Shown here piece by piece: positions 1 to 13,727 of a stretch of 64,000 bases of DNA. Source of the stretch: Blastomussa wellsi (taxonomy: Eukaryota > Cnidaria > Anthozoa > Scleractinia > Plerogyridae); the NCBI GenBank assembly GCA_947652115.1, contig OX393568.1, positions 1,739,853-1,803,852 on the forward strand. The letters are read 5' to 3'. Each line of letters starts with the position of its first letter. Within the stretch, counting starts at the first letter, position 1. The position numbers and the translations under genes are program-made. The notes beneath the pieces were generated by a model that saw only the letters and a program-made list of their open reading frames with translations, was not told where the DNA came from and ran no database searches.

Positions 1-2767
1 ATTTCCAAAGTTTACCTTGTGTTGTTGTTGTTTGCTGTTTTACACTGAGCATGGTTTGTTTTGTTCTTTTTTTTTTCCGCTGACTTTCGTTACGTATACG
101 TAGGCTACACGTGATCGAAGTGGCCTATTATTTATCAGCTATAGTTTTATGGCTGTAAAGGACTAGGAAGAAAAACTTTTGACAGCCATTAATTCGAGTC
201 GCTTTCACTGCATCAGTCGCGCAAATTAGGCGACATAGTACTTTGCAAGGTTGTGTCGGCATCTTGGGCTTGACTTGAGCTTAATGGCTTTAGTTCAGCC
301 GGTTAAGTCGAAAAGAACACAAATTTATCAACCTCGCCCAAAGCTGTATTCAATTATGGCCATTGCAATGTTAATAGGCATTAGGCATTTAATACAGTAG
401 AGCAAGACTCCCTATATTGTTTTTAATATAGCGATAGCACTAACAAGTGCTGAAATTTGAAATTATCCATACCTAACTGTAAAATCATGTTAACGCGGCA
501 TCCGAATCATGATCAAATGAGCAAGATATTCCGTGCTGATTTAATATCGAAAGAAAACACTCGATTGAATTGTTCTGTTAGATTGATTAAAAATCACACC
601 GCTACAACAAACATGATCGATCAATACTATTGCGGCGCGCCAACTGGCACGGAATAAAAAAGATATATGATTAGCTATCTATCCTGCCTGTGACAATTGC
701 GATGTGAAGGCCAGCCGGGTTCAGGAAAAAGATACGCTTTCGGCCACGCTGTGCATTCTACAGTTCCATTCGCACTATTTTAAAATTCACATCATTTACT
801 TCGGTTGGTAAAAATCAATGTTGTTATTAGCTTTGCCTGAGAAAACAGGGGAGCTTTAGGTTAAACGGTTGGCTACTGAAATCGTGACTTATGCTGTATG
901 GCAATATTAAGTGATTGTAAGAAGGTCAAACCACAAGTAAATCATGTTTTTATATCAGTGTATCAGTGAGATTAGAGTTGCCGGGTTTTCTTTTGCGGTC
1001 AAAATCCCGGCGTCAAAGAGCCCTTTGAATTCTCTGCTCATGGGAGTCAAAGAAAAAGATGCTTTATACTAATTTGAGCCAAATTAATTAGTTCATGCAG
1101 CTGCAATGTGGTGAATGAAAGAATGAAGATGACTCGATTTATTGGCATTTACTGCCGATCGTAGGAAGATCGAACAGGTAGCGCTAATATATTAAGAGTC
1201 TTTAAAACAAGAGTACTTCCGTCGTCACTGTAGAAGCGCTTGTAAAAGCGATTAAAAGTTTTCGCTTTACCAATTCAATCGCTTTCCGGAGCGCAGGCAA
1301 ATGCTCCATGATTAAAAGAGGTCTTTGGCGCATCCTGATTGAAAAGGCGCGGTTAATTAACCACCTACGTATTAGTAAATGAAAATAACATGGGTATTCT
1401 ATTATCATTCTTGGCAAGCGTCTAACGACTGTGACTGACAGTCGTCAATATAAGCTCAGTTTGCCAGGAGCGTATTCGGGGGAACAAAAATGGGTGGTGG
1501 ATAGCCACTTGAATATGGTGCAGAAATCATTGAAAATAATTCAAAAATGTTTGCTCATGTTAGGAACCCATGCTTACAACCCCCTAAAAGAGGGCCTAGG
1601 GCTACACTGCGATGAGCAAAATTTAGCTATATTGAGCACTCATAGGCACGCGGAAAGAGACGTCGGGAGGTTCTGTTGGGGACGGAGAGGGGTAGGCGAT
1701 TTAATGGATGGGTGGGTAGGGTGTTTGATCGCCTTTGCCTCCGATCCCTTTAAATTCCCGTTATATAGCATACCCCCAAACCCCACCTAGAACATCGTTG
1801 GAAACGGCCTCCTCCTGACCTCAAGGTTGAACATAACATGATCAACTCATGGCTGTCCGCCAAATCACTCAAATTGTATTTTTAACAGACCGATCTGACT
1901 TTATGATTAGTCTCTGTAGACTAGACTGTAGCGATATGAACTTGTTGACCCTAAAGAAAAGCACTTTGTTATCTTTACCGATCAGCAAAAATCCACAAAA
2001 CAGCAGATTTTAAAGGATTTAAAGTGAAGGGTTAAAACTCTGACAGAACGCAGTCATGGGATTATTGCGTGTGTTATGAGATTGCTTTTGCGTATACCCG
2101 GCCGGGTCCTTTTTTTCTCTCTCTGGAATGCGAACCGTCACCCTTTTTACACTAGTTATATTTAGATTTGAATTTTTAGCAAACCACCAATTTCCTAACT
2201 TATTTTATATTGTCTCATATCTGCGGCTTCTGAGGTTTTTTAGTCGGTTGAAGCATTGCAGTTTATTAAAACAACAAGATTATTGTTTGCTCTGCCTTTT
2301 TTGGTATCACAATTATTTGAAAAGAAGACCAAAGTTTTTTTTCTATGAATTCAGAGAGACAACCTCCTTTTATAGCGATGCATGTTAAAAATCATAGCTT
2401 TTGTTAAAGTTGAGCTAAATTTCTATCACTGCAGGAAATTGGGTCTTCGAACCGCGGGCGGAAGCAGAATAATTAATTCTATAATTAAATTATGCTAATT
2501 AACCCAGATATGCACACATGCGTGGCACATGCGCATTTAGCATGACAACAAATTGTCGCGGTCAGTTCGTCTTCAATGACAAGAATTATTTGATCGCACA
2601 AAGGTTTCGCACAAATTTTGTATGGGACTAATGAATTTTGACAAGTGCTTCATGTCTAAAAGAATCCCTGCAGCGAAGATATTTTCAGGAAATTGGAATA
2701 TACACTGTCTGCGAGGAATTGAAAGCTAACTGAACGTATTTTTTTACACCTTTTTACAAGTTCCACC
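1..2767. other. Upstream non-coding region of the SH3RF gene
   Basis: AT-rich sequence with scattered short reading frames only. None has recognisable protein character, a plausible splice context or a signal peptide. The segment just before 2768 probably contains the 5-prime UTR and promoter of the RING/SH3 gene; I see no clear TATA box there. The longest open frame (1431-1790) has the composition of random sequence. Confidence 0.5.
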
Positions 2768-5700
2768 ATGGACGCAGTGCAGTTAAACGAAATTTTAGAG
2801 TGTAATGTGTGCCTAGAGCTGCTTGATCAAAGCTGCAAAGTGTTACCTTGCCAACATACGTTCTGTAGAAGGTGTTTAAAAGAAATCGTAGAGAGGAGAA
2901 AGGAGTTAAGATGTCCTGAATGTAGAATTCTTGTCGAGGAAGATGTGGACGATTTGCCGGCAAATATTCTTCTGGTCAGAATTTTGGAAGAGTTGAACAG
3001 GCAAAAGAGGCCAATTAAACCTTCAAACGCGGAGTCAAGCGAGAAGACTTCTAACCAGGTAAAATGTCTTTGATAATGGAAAATCATTACATTTTCGTTT
3101 GCAAATTTTTGGTGCAGGAAGGTGTAATTAGAGATCCGTGAGTTTCTTTTGTTGTCGTAAAGTACATGTATGGTGATCAGTCAGCTCTCATTATAAATGC
3201 CTCCATGTCTGAAGTCTCAGTGGTAAGCAAAATGCTTCCGAACAAGCAAATTATCGTCGGTTCGTTTCTTCCTGTGTTTTTTCACTGACAAAGCTGTCGA
3301 ACCGTTTCGTGGTTTTCGGATGTCGTTTGTGTTTCATCGATTTCATCGATCAGTTCTTGTTTAAAAATACTGAAAGACAATATCTTCTGGTTTTGACTGC
3401 AAATGAATGAAAATTACACGAGTTCTTTGATCCGTCGTTTTTAAATCGAACCTTCATTATAAAATACTTCGATCGTTCTATATCGAGATCGATCGTTATT
3501 TTGTTCTGGTTCGTACCGTTTACTACAAAAGAGAGAAAGGGGTCTTGTTTATTACGATCACGCAGCAGCTGTGCTTCGTTGCATTGTTTTATCAACTGAA
3601 ATCGACATCACAATGGTCATTTTTGACAACATACATTCCATTAGCGAACATTTGTGAAGTTAGTTTCATCGCTTGCTGAAAGGAAATATTCTGAATGTTT
3701 GCTTTGCTGTTGTTCTCGATCTCAGCGCTGCCGGAAGGGGCGAGAGATGTGTGCACACCCTGATTCGTTTGCTCGGACAAGGTCCGTTTTTCTTGCATTC
3801 ATACAAGTCTTTAGAAAAACTCGATCAAGGCGCATTAATAGAAATTTTGCCTCCATCAAGATTGTATATCTTTGTCAGTGGCCTTCAGCCGGATAGCGGT
3901 ACACTGAAGCTTTAATATAAATATATGAGTTTCTTTGTATTAAAGCGCGTTGAAATTGGGAAAACTAGATTTTGTGTTGGGTATTTCACACTTTTCCATT
4001 GCAAGAATGGTGTCATTGCTTGTTGGCTTTTGCAGCGTCATGTTTTCATTATTAAACTTCCTCGTATCCGATAATTTGATAGCGCAGAACTAGGTCATAG
4101 CTATAGATGTTCAGGTACCAATTTGTCACGTGCTTTTAGTCATTACACACACGAAAGGTTCTTGTTTTGACATGTGACATCTCAGTTCCCACCCATGCTC
4201 CAGGTAGTTTTCCTTTTTCAGCTCACCTGCCTCAACAACAAAACACTCAATTAGGAGAGCTTCTCGCTTGAGTGGTTGGGCAAACTGTCAGTTTTCATTG
4301 ACTTCATTGCTGAAAGCTTCTCAGACAATCACCTCATGTTTGCTCTTTTGTGTTGTTCTTGGCAGTGTAGTACCATTTGAGCCTAATCACTGAATAGTTG
4401 GGGGCATAGATAGAGAATTACATTTCAAAATCAGTAAAATTATATCACATAAAATCCCTCCTGATGACAGGAAGGTTCTTAATCAAGTTTATCTAAAACT
4501 TGTAATACTTTTTTTGTAATTGGCATTTGCCTAATAGGCCTTATTATGGTTTTTGATGCCATCTTGATGGGTAGGCAAAGCGTTTGTGTGGAAATCTGAT
4601 GGGAAATTAATTTTTGAAGTTTGCACAATTTATGAATCGCAATATTAAAATTCTAGGCAGAAGATTGTATTCATGAAGTTAGGATAGAAGATGCCAAGTT
4701 AAGTTTTAAATTTTCCGTGAAGCACGTCAATTTGCAGACAAATGTATGGAAAATTAGAAAGAGCGTCTTCTATCCCAGCTACATCCTTCAAACTTGGTGA
4801 ATACAATCTTCTGCCTAGCATTTTAACATTGCAATTCATTTGTGCAAACATTTTTTTAAAAAAGTCATTGCCCATCAGATTCCCATACAAACACTTTAAT
4901 TTCTGACTGCTTTGCCTAAAACTGTGATAAGGCCTATTTAATATGCACATATGAACACAATCAACACTTGGCTGCAGCTTAACACTGCCTGTGGTTTCAG
5001 TAAGACAATGCTCAAAATTAATTAACCCACTGAGTGTGTGCTCAAAACTGTACCCTGGGGTGTAATGACTCCGCTAAATCCATATGTTTTAAGAAACTAT
5101 TGCTTTTACACCAGTTTCTTGTTACCCGTTGTTTGTAAAAGAAGAACACTGTTTTGAGATAACATGTGCATGTAGGTGCACTTTAACTACTAGTTGTTAT
5201 GTTAAAACTCTGTGGTTCATGTTTTTTGTTGTTGTCACAGAATTACAAAAATTCTGTAAAATTACTCCTTTAAATTTAATAACTAAACAGGAAGTATGAC
5301 AAATGATGCATTTTTGAATGTAATTTTCCATACAGGACTTTATGGACATGTATTTGCTAAAAATGCATGTACCCATGTTTGTATTTCAGTGTTTTGTTCC
5401 AAACCCTTTATCATGTACATATAATATAAAAATAAGATACATAATGGCTCTTTGTGGGGTAGCAGAGGACAAACAAAACAGTCTATTATAAGACCTGACT
5501 CACTGCTGTTAGTCATTCATGATCATTTAAGTGCCCCTAACCCCAAATAATGTTTTCGCTAAAATAAACCTTTGCACCACTTTGAAACGCATTACACATT
5601 TCGTTTCTCCTTTTTACCAAATTCTGACTATTTATAGCATTCAACACTTTTATCATTTGTTCCATGACCGAGTCAGAAGGGACGTGGGTCTATTCCTGTT

Positions 5701-8700
5701 TTGACGTCAGAAACTGATTTGCATCACATCAAGTCTTTGTAAACATGTACGAATATCAGTTTGTGAGGTCATATCCGGAAAAGATCCATGCCCCTTCTTA
5801 CTCAGTCATGGAACAAATGATGCAAAGTTTTTCGTAACTTTTGAATGCTATAAATAGACAGAATTTGGTAAACAGAAGAAACGAAAGGTAAAATGCGTTT
5901 TGAACTTTTGCAAAGGTTTATTTTAGCGAAAAAAATATTTTTGAGTTACAAGTTTGCAATGAAAACAGTAGTCACTGTGTTGTTTTGTAAACAGTTTTAT
6001 TGTTGATTTCCATTGATTGAATATCTGTTTATCAGTTACTTGTAAATTTCCCATAAAATCTAGCATAACAGTTGTTTTAAAGTTGCTACGTGTATTTACT
6101 GGTAGACACATTTAGTAACATTTTCACATACATCAGTATACGTAATTTCTCTTTGAGTGTTCAATTGGTCTTTTAAATTAAGTCTTTTGAAGGAGCATAT
6201 ACAGTATGTAATATACATGAATATTTGCATCATAAATTTCCAAAATTAACACCCCCCACCCCACCCCCCCTTACTTGCAGTTATTAGCAGCCTTGCAAGA
6301 GACAGGTTACCATTGCTTTTGAAACTCCACGTTGGACACATTCTGTGTCATCAGAATAGTTTGCCTTTGCATCTGTAGTAGTTCTTTCAACTATAATCAA
6401 ATTGCTGTTGACTGCAGCTTCACATTCTGTAGCTTTAGCCATTTGGTGTTGTTTTTCATGGTTTTACAGGCTTCTAATAATGAAATAAGATAGGTGTGCA
6501 TGTTGTATTCTAATTTTGGTACAATAATTATAATTAGTGAAAGGACGTGTTCAAAATCATGAATGCAAGTGAATTTGTCATTATACTGTAATTATATTTC
6601 CGTACATGTACTGTAACCTTAGCTTTTGCCAAAACATTTGTCAAAAATATGTCTAAGGGCCTGTTTACATGGAGGCGGGTTACCCGCCTAGGCGGGTACC
6701 CGCCTTGGTGGGGTCAGTAGCTTGCGTTTACATGCCTTCACCTGAAGCTTGGATACTTTCAGCATCTTCTTTATTTCCTTGAACTTCGCCTTTGGCATTG
6801 CACCGTTCCACACATGGTTATCGCCACGATTATATTTGTGAGCAGCCATATTGTTAAGATTTGCATGTGGCGTGCTTTTGTGCGAAACACGAGCCGACCC
6901 CGGGTAGGCGGGTTACCCCACCTTCAACCGTTTAAATGGAAAAATGCAACCCCGGCTAGGCGGATTACCCGGCATGACAGACCAGGAAACCTGCCTTGGC
7001 CAGGCACCCCATCTATCATGTAAACGCGAGGCTTAAAAAACAAGAGTTTATATGGAAAAGCGGGTTACCCGCCTAGGCGGGTCACCCCACCTCCATGTAA
7101 ACAGGTCCTAAAATGATGTGTTTGGCAGAATATTTTTAAGCCTGTTAATTGATTGAAAGATTACTTATGAGTAGCTGCCCAGAAATAATTTAAAATTTAG
7201 TCGCCATATTAGGTTTCTAAACAGTGGTAGCAACAAGCACTGCAATGCTGCAACAATGATTACCAGGGTTAGTTTGTTGATAAAATTTCCAGTTGGCAGT
7301 TAAACATGTATCAGTTGCCCTTTTGTCAACTGACTTTTGATACCCAACCCTCCTTTGTTGTTATCCCACAACGTTCAGAAAAAGCTATCTCGAAATTAAA
7401 TTGTGCAGGAGAGTAGCAACAGTTACCAGTATGTGAAACGGTGAATTGTTCTGTTGTCTCTGTCATAGCTACATGTAGAACCCTCACTTGCATACATAGG
7501 AATCCTTGGTCAGATTTTTAAATTATATCGTTACTGATAGCTACATGTAATATGATTTTCACTTTGTTCTTGTTGCAGGTTTCTCCATCTGCTAGGGCTT
7601 TGTATGATTATGAACCAAAAGAAGCTGGGTGAGAGCAAAGACACTAAACTGCCATCTTTTGATTGCAAGAAAGCAGTGATACACCTGCATGCATAAATCT
7701 GATCATGTAACAGATTTTTATCTTTTTATCCTAGTGATCTAACACTACATAAAGGAGAAATTATAACATTACTAAAGCAAGTGGATGAAAACTGGTACGA
7801 AGGATACTGTAACGGCTGCCAAGGATTCCTTCCAGCAAATTATATAGAGGTAAATTATCCTGTCATTTACAAATTACTGTGCAATTTAAAGACTTTTCCA
7901 GCCAGTACTTAAATTCCTTTTTGGTGGTATCTGTAGCTAATTTTATAAACACTTTAATGGCTAGTTTTATTTTGTTAATTAGATTTCAATGATAAATAAT
8001 TGCATATACGAGACAAACAAAAACATTAATCCAATGTCCTGGAAGTTTAATCGAAAAAAATAAGGCCTGTACATGACATTTGTTCTCTTTTATTTTTAAT
8101 TTGTTTAGGTCATTACTCCATTACCCAGCTTAGATGATTCATTTGATAGGCCCATCGCAAAAGCGTTGTTTGACTTTGAAGATGAACAAGAACAAGACTT
8201 GCTTTCCTTTAAGCAGGTATAATCATTTTGCCGTAATTACACATGAATTGTATACAAGTTCTGGGTAAATTGCTACTTTCATTAAGAGCGGTGCTAAATA
8301 ACAGGTGTTCTAAGTTGAGATGGCTGTACTAGTGGAAGTACAGTAAGGTAAAGTTAGGTCTGTGTACGAGCCAAGTGGCCCATTAGGCCGGAGCTTATCC
8401 CGGTTTCTTTAACATGAAATGACTGAGAGTATTACTACTTAGCCTACGTGTTCTAGATGTAAGAGGGAAGGAGGAAGGAAACATCTACGAAAAGCTGTCA
8501 CAAATCATGTTATGCACGCCACCCCTTTTGCACAAAAATATATAAATAAAATGACCTTTCATTGGTTAACTGCTTGATCTATTCTTTCAAGAACATGGAT
8601 TAGCCAAACTATTATGTAATCTGAGCAGTATGAGGTATGATACTATATTGGAAGCACAACACATACTGAAATGGCGTATAAAATGTTGCTGTTCAACGTG

Positions 8701-11700
8701 CTTGTTTGACATTCAATATTTTAAAAATTAATGTTAGTAAGAAACACATTCTCTAGGACACAGAACAGCTCTCTGAAACAAACTCATAGCTTTACAATTA
8801 ATCACTTGTAATCGTTTGTGATCTCTTTAAAACACACTGATTTATCATTTTCAAATCTGCTTTTTATTAGGGTGATATAATCAGTGTCATTCGTCGAGTG
8901 GATGAAAACTGGTGTGAAGGATTACTTAATGGCAAGCTGGGAATTTTTCCAATAACATTTGTAGAGGTACTGTAAAAATTGAAAGTTCAACTGCAGTCTT
9001 CTATAGAGTAGATCAAGCAAAATGAGAAACTCAATGTAGAATCACATTTTGGTCGTCAGTTGAACATACGACACATGTAATGAGCATATATCTTGTCATG
9101 ATTATCATGTAAAAGCAACCTCTTCTGGGTGCTTTCCATTTACCCAAAAATTTTGAAAAATGTTCAGTCAGAATGCGAATCAGGGAAAGGTTCATTTCAG
9201 TTCGTTCTGACCAGAATATCTGGGACCTCCTCTGTGGTGAGTCCTGAAGTGAATAATCAAACATTACATGTATGTTGTTTTGTGTTGATTTCAGTTTAAC
9301 ATAGCAGCAAGGTACCTCACAGAAGGAGTTGAAAATGGATCAGATCAGACATCTGCAGCTGCAGCAAATCCACCATTAAAATCACAGACAGGAGGAGCCA
9401 GCAAAGGAGAACCCAAGAGGCATACCATGCATTTTGTTGGGCAACGTGGTGAGGAAAGCCCACCTGCTGGTCTTCAAAGGCGATCACTTGACATTTCTTC
9501 TTCAGAAAGGCTCGCAGGGGAGGAAAGTACATGTAGGCAGGTGTGTTGTGAAGAATAGAGCTCCACTCCATCACTGATTTTCAGTCAACTGTCAAGCATC
9601 TGTCCATTGAGTGTTGGCCATTTGTTGGCTGACAGTTTAAGCATAAATGCTGGGTGACTGTGGGCTGATATTTGACCAACAGTCACCCACCTATTGGTGT
9701 TCTGTCTGTAAGTTGTTGGTCTCAGTGATTCATACGCATTACCTGTATAAGCCAAGATAGGCAGTGCGATGCATGTAGAATTGTGAATCCCTCAATCATG
9801 TCATTTTGTAGTCCTGAATATATATTATTTGTTGAATTGAAAGCTGTTTACAAAATAAATTTAATGTAGACTGTAAACTAAACTGTATTCTTTACTTTAT
9901 TGCCTCTGTCGTTTTTTTTTTTCTTTCTGTTTAATTATTCGCTGACATTTTTTCATTGTACATCTTGTTCTTTTTTGAAGTCCACACCTCCCCCAAGGTC
10001 GACTGGCTGTAGTCCAGAGACAACACAATCATTAAACTCAAGACAAGGATCATCACCACCTTCTGTCAGCCCAGGTCGTGCAGCTTCAGTGAGACAAGGG
10101 TCACCCTCAGAATCTAACTCCGCTGGATCTAGACCAGTGTCTGCAGAACTAGGAAGAGAATTGTAAGTAACCCACTGTGTTGTGTTCTTGTGCAAGGGAC
10201 TCAGCCGTAGGTTATACTGCTCTCAGCTCTCTATCTCCTCATATTTTTCTTTGATCATTGAATGTGGAGAAAGAATCAGGTCTACACACTGCACTGAAAT
10301 CAGCTATAATTGTTAGACTGTTCACAGCCTCCATTTTTCTACGCAAAAGAACACAAGAAAAACACAGAGTGAAGTTATTGTCCAGTTCTCTCACAGTTCT
10401 TAAAGGTCCCTAGTCAGCCTAAGCCATTTTCGATGGCATTGAAATTATGGAAATTGTCAGTATCGCAGATCAGTAGCGCTGTACAATAATTCACTTAAAA
10501 ACCTTATCCTTATTGATACAGAGGTACAATTAACACAATTGAATAATAATTAATTAACAATATAAATTAATAAAAAATAGAAAAGGGTCTAGCCTGCCCG
10601 AAAAAGGTGGGTCTTAAGTTTTCATTTAAAATTACATAATGATTGAATATCACGCAACTCGGCCGGCAGACTATTCCACAGACTTGGCGCAGCAGCATAA
10701 AAAGACCTGGCACCAAGCATAGAAAGCATTTTCTCTTTAGGCGGCTCTAGTAAAAGACTACTATTCTATCAATAGATACGTAGCTCTCTATTCATACAAA
10801 CCAACAAAAGAAGATGAGTTAGAGCTGGTCAGGAATGAAAACTACTGTGTCACGGAAAAGTGCAAAGATGGCTGGTTCAAAGGATATTCTGTGTCTTCTC
10901 AAAAGAGAGGAGTCTTCCCTGGAAATTATGTTCGGTTAGCCAGGTGAGTTTACAACTAAAAGAGAAAAATCTCACACTCAAGTTTTCCTTGCTAAAGAAT
11001 CAGCTGACATTCACCCTCCAAAAATACATTGTACGCATGGAAAAGAAAGACTTGGACCACATAAGCTCTTCACACAATGTTGGCACATTCGTCACACAAT
11101 CGTCACACAATCTTGATTAAGGGTGCCTGTCTAGGAGGCTTGGCCAAGTTTCAAATCAAGCAATTATTTTAAACTGACAGTTCTTGTGTGTTTGCAGCCT
11201 ACACAACTTACTAACACGATCAAGGAGCAGTAGTGTCGAACAGGACAGCTTAACAAATCCTGTAACTCAGAGCAGTGCTCAACCAAAACCACCCCCACAC
11301 CAGAGGCCGCCGCCGCCGAGGCATGCAGTTTCCGAGGGGGGATCCCACCCGAAATTCCACCGATCAGATTCCGCTCCGCCCCAACATCTGCAGTCCAGTT
11401 TGCAAGCGCGAGGTCTGGTTGTTAATTTAAATCAAGGAAGGAACATTGCAGACAACAGAAACACCACTGAAGGACCTCCTGAGAGAAGCAGATTTGTAGC
11501 GACGTCTCCACTGCCGCCTCCTCCGGCACCCAAATCGGTATGATTAGCATTTTTTCTCCATTAGAAGAAAATAATTTACCACACAACATTAAAAACAATA
11601 AGAAGGAATTAATTTTCTGGAGGGATTTGATTTGACTTGCCACACAAACATGTTCATCTTAGTAAAGTAGACTACAAATCTACAAGCACTCTCTTTTTTA

Positions 11701-13695
11701 TCAGTCCATCGAGCACCAAGCGTTTGACTAGATTTAAATGCCTCATCGACATGAGAAATGTTCTCACTGCACAGTGTTAATAACTAACTTTTTGTCCGTC
11801 TGTTGCAAACTTGTCTTTTCTTTACGTACTAAGTTGGAGCCTTCCCTGATAATCTTTTCTATTATACTCTAAATTTTCACAGAGTAGTTTCTGGAAAAAG
11901 CTAAAAGGCAAGAAGAAAGACCGGACTAGGCCCAGTCCACCCCCTCCCCCACCCCCTCCGTATCAAAGGTATGTATCTCTTCAGAAGAGTAGCAGCTCTC
12001 GTAAGCTTTATTCTACCGGTCTTCTCTTATAGCCGTCGCTATTGTTTCAGGGACTAGGGGTAATTTTCCTGTTGTTTGTTCTATTGTTCTACTGGTCCAC
12101 TAGTGTAGCAGTTGTTATTGTTTTGGGGGCTAGGAGCATTGTTCCTGTTGTTTGTTTTATTGTTCTACTGGTCCTCTAGTGTAGCAGTTGCTGTTGGTGC
12201 TTGGAACAATAGTTTATACATGTTTAATTATTTTTTTCCGTGACTACCCGAGAAGTAAGAAAGTTGCCTTGGAATCGCGTAGAGGGTTCAGCGTGTGTTC
12301 TGTAGAGGCCCTCCCTGCCCTGCTGTAGGGGCCCTCCCTCCCTGTCCCGTTGTTGGGGCCCTCCCTGCTCTGCTGTAGGGACAGAAACAGCGCCTGGTCG
12401 CAGGTTAGTAGTAACAAAGTATCCTTATTTTTCATTTCAGAAGTGTTCCAGTCGGACACAGTGCTTTGTCACCTCCGCCTTATGACTTTGGAGCGCTGTT
12501 GACATCCTATACACAGGTTGGTGACTCAGTAACTGTAAGGAATATTCGTGTAGCGAAATAATTAAGTTAGCAATATAGGTCGGACTTTTTCCGTGTTTAC
12601 ATAGCCTCATCTAAACACGAGGGGCATTGGGAGAATCCGAGACAGTTATGCAAACCCGAGACGCATTTGAGGGTTTGCATAACTTTTCTTAAAAATACGC
12701 ACGAATTGAAATTGCATACTCTCATCTAAACACACTTATCGACCAATGAGAGCGCGCCTAGTTTCTCAGTTTAAAAATATTAACATTATTAATGTCTTTA
12801 ATATTAAATCGCCTTGAAAAGATCGCGAGTTGAAAAAAAAAATGAGATTCATCTTAAATGAAGCGTAGTTACAGATTCATCAGTATTTTAGATCTTTCTT
12901 CTAAACTACTTAACCTGAAATATTCAAGTAATTTCGTGTCTCTGTGAGCAAATTTCTATAAACCATACTCAATATATTTTTAGGTTGCAAGAAAGGAAAC
13001 TCCAGCACCTCAGACGAGGATTCACCACAGAGTTGAAAATCCGCCTGTACGCGAAAGGTTCGTGAACACCAACACGAAATCTTTAAAAAAGCCACGTCAT
13101 GATCATCGTTCGTGCACTTTGAAAAATGTAGCCTAAATTTTTCAAAATCGTCATTTCCAATCCGTTTCAATCTTCTCCATCGTCAGCCATGCCCTTTCCT
13201 ATTTAAACAATAGAGTGTTTCTGTCGAGGAACTATCGGCTGATAGTTGCCCCGCGGAATTTTACCTCTATGGCGCTCTTCTCCCTTGGTAAACTATTATT
13301 TCAAGACGCAATTATGTTTTTGCAATAATAACCAATGATTGGGGTTGTATAATACTTTCCTGTCAGTAAAGAGGTAAAGTGTGCAGACGAGCCCAGTGGC
13401 CCATCAGGCCGGAGCTTATCCCGGTTTCTGTAGCATGAGTAGGCTCGATTACCAGCCGCTGTTGGGGAACCGGAGCGAGAGAGCGGTAGAAATGAAGTGG
13501 AGCTCAGTTGTGGAACAACTTACCCACAGAATTAAGACAAGCGACTTCCTTAAGCGAGTTTAAGACAAAACTGAGTCGCCACAGTTTTAAGTAAATTTTT
13601 ATTATAATTCTTAAGCTAAAGGAAGCTTAATTCTTAGCTAGGAAGATAGGTAGTTAGTTGATTACCATAGATACTTCTAAATAAGCTGATGGAAA

Positions 13696-13727
<32 letters not shown>

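Noticed and set aside
1431..1790. 119-codon plus-strand frame upstream of SH3RF
   Set aside because: Random-like composition and no recognised domain or splice context.
3673..3915. 80-codon frame in SH3RF intron 1
   Set aside because: Overlaps another frame of equal length, has no homology I recognise, and lies between well-supported exons.
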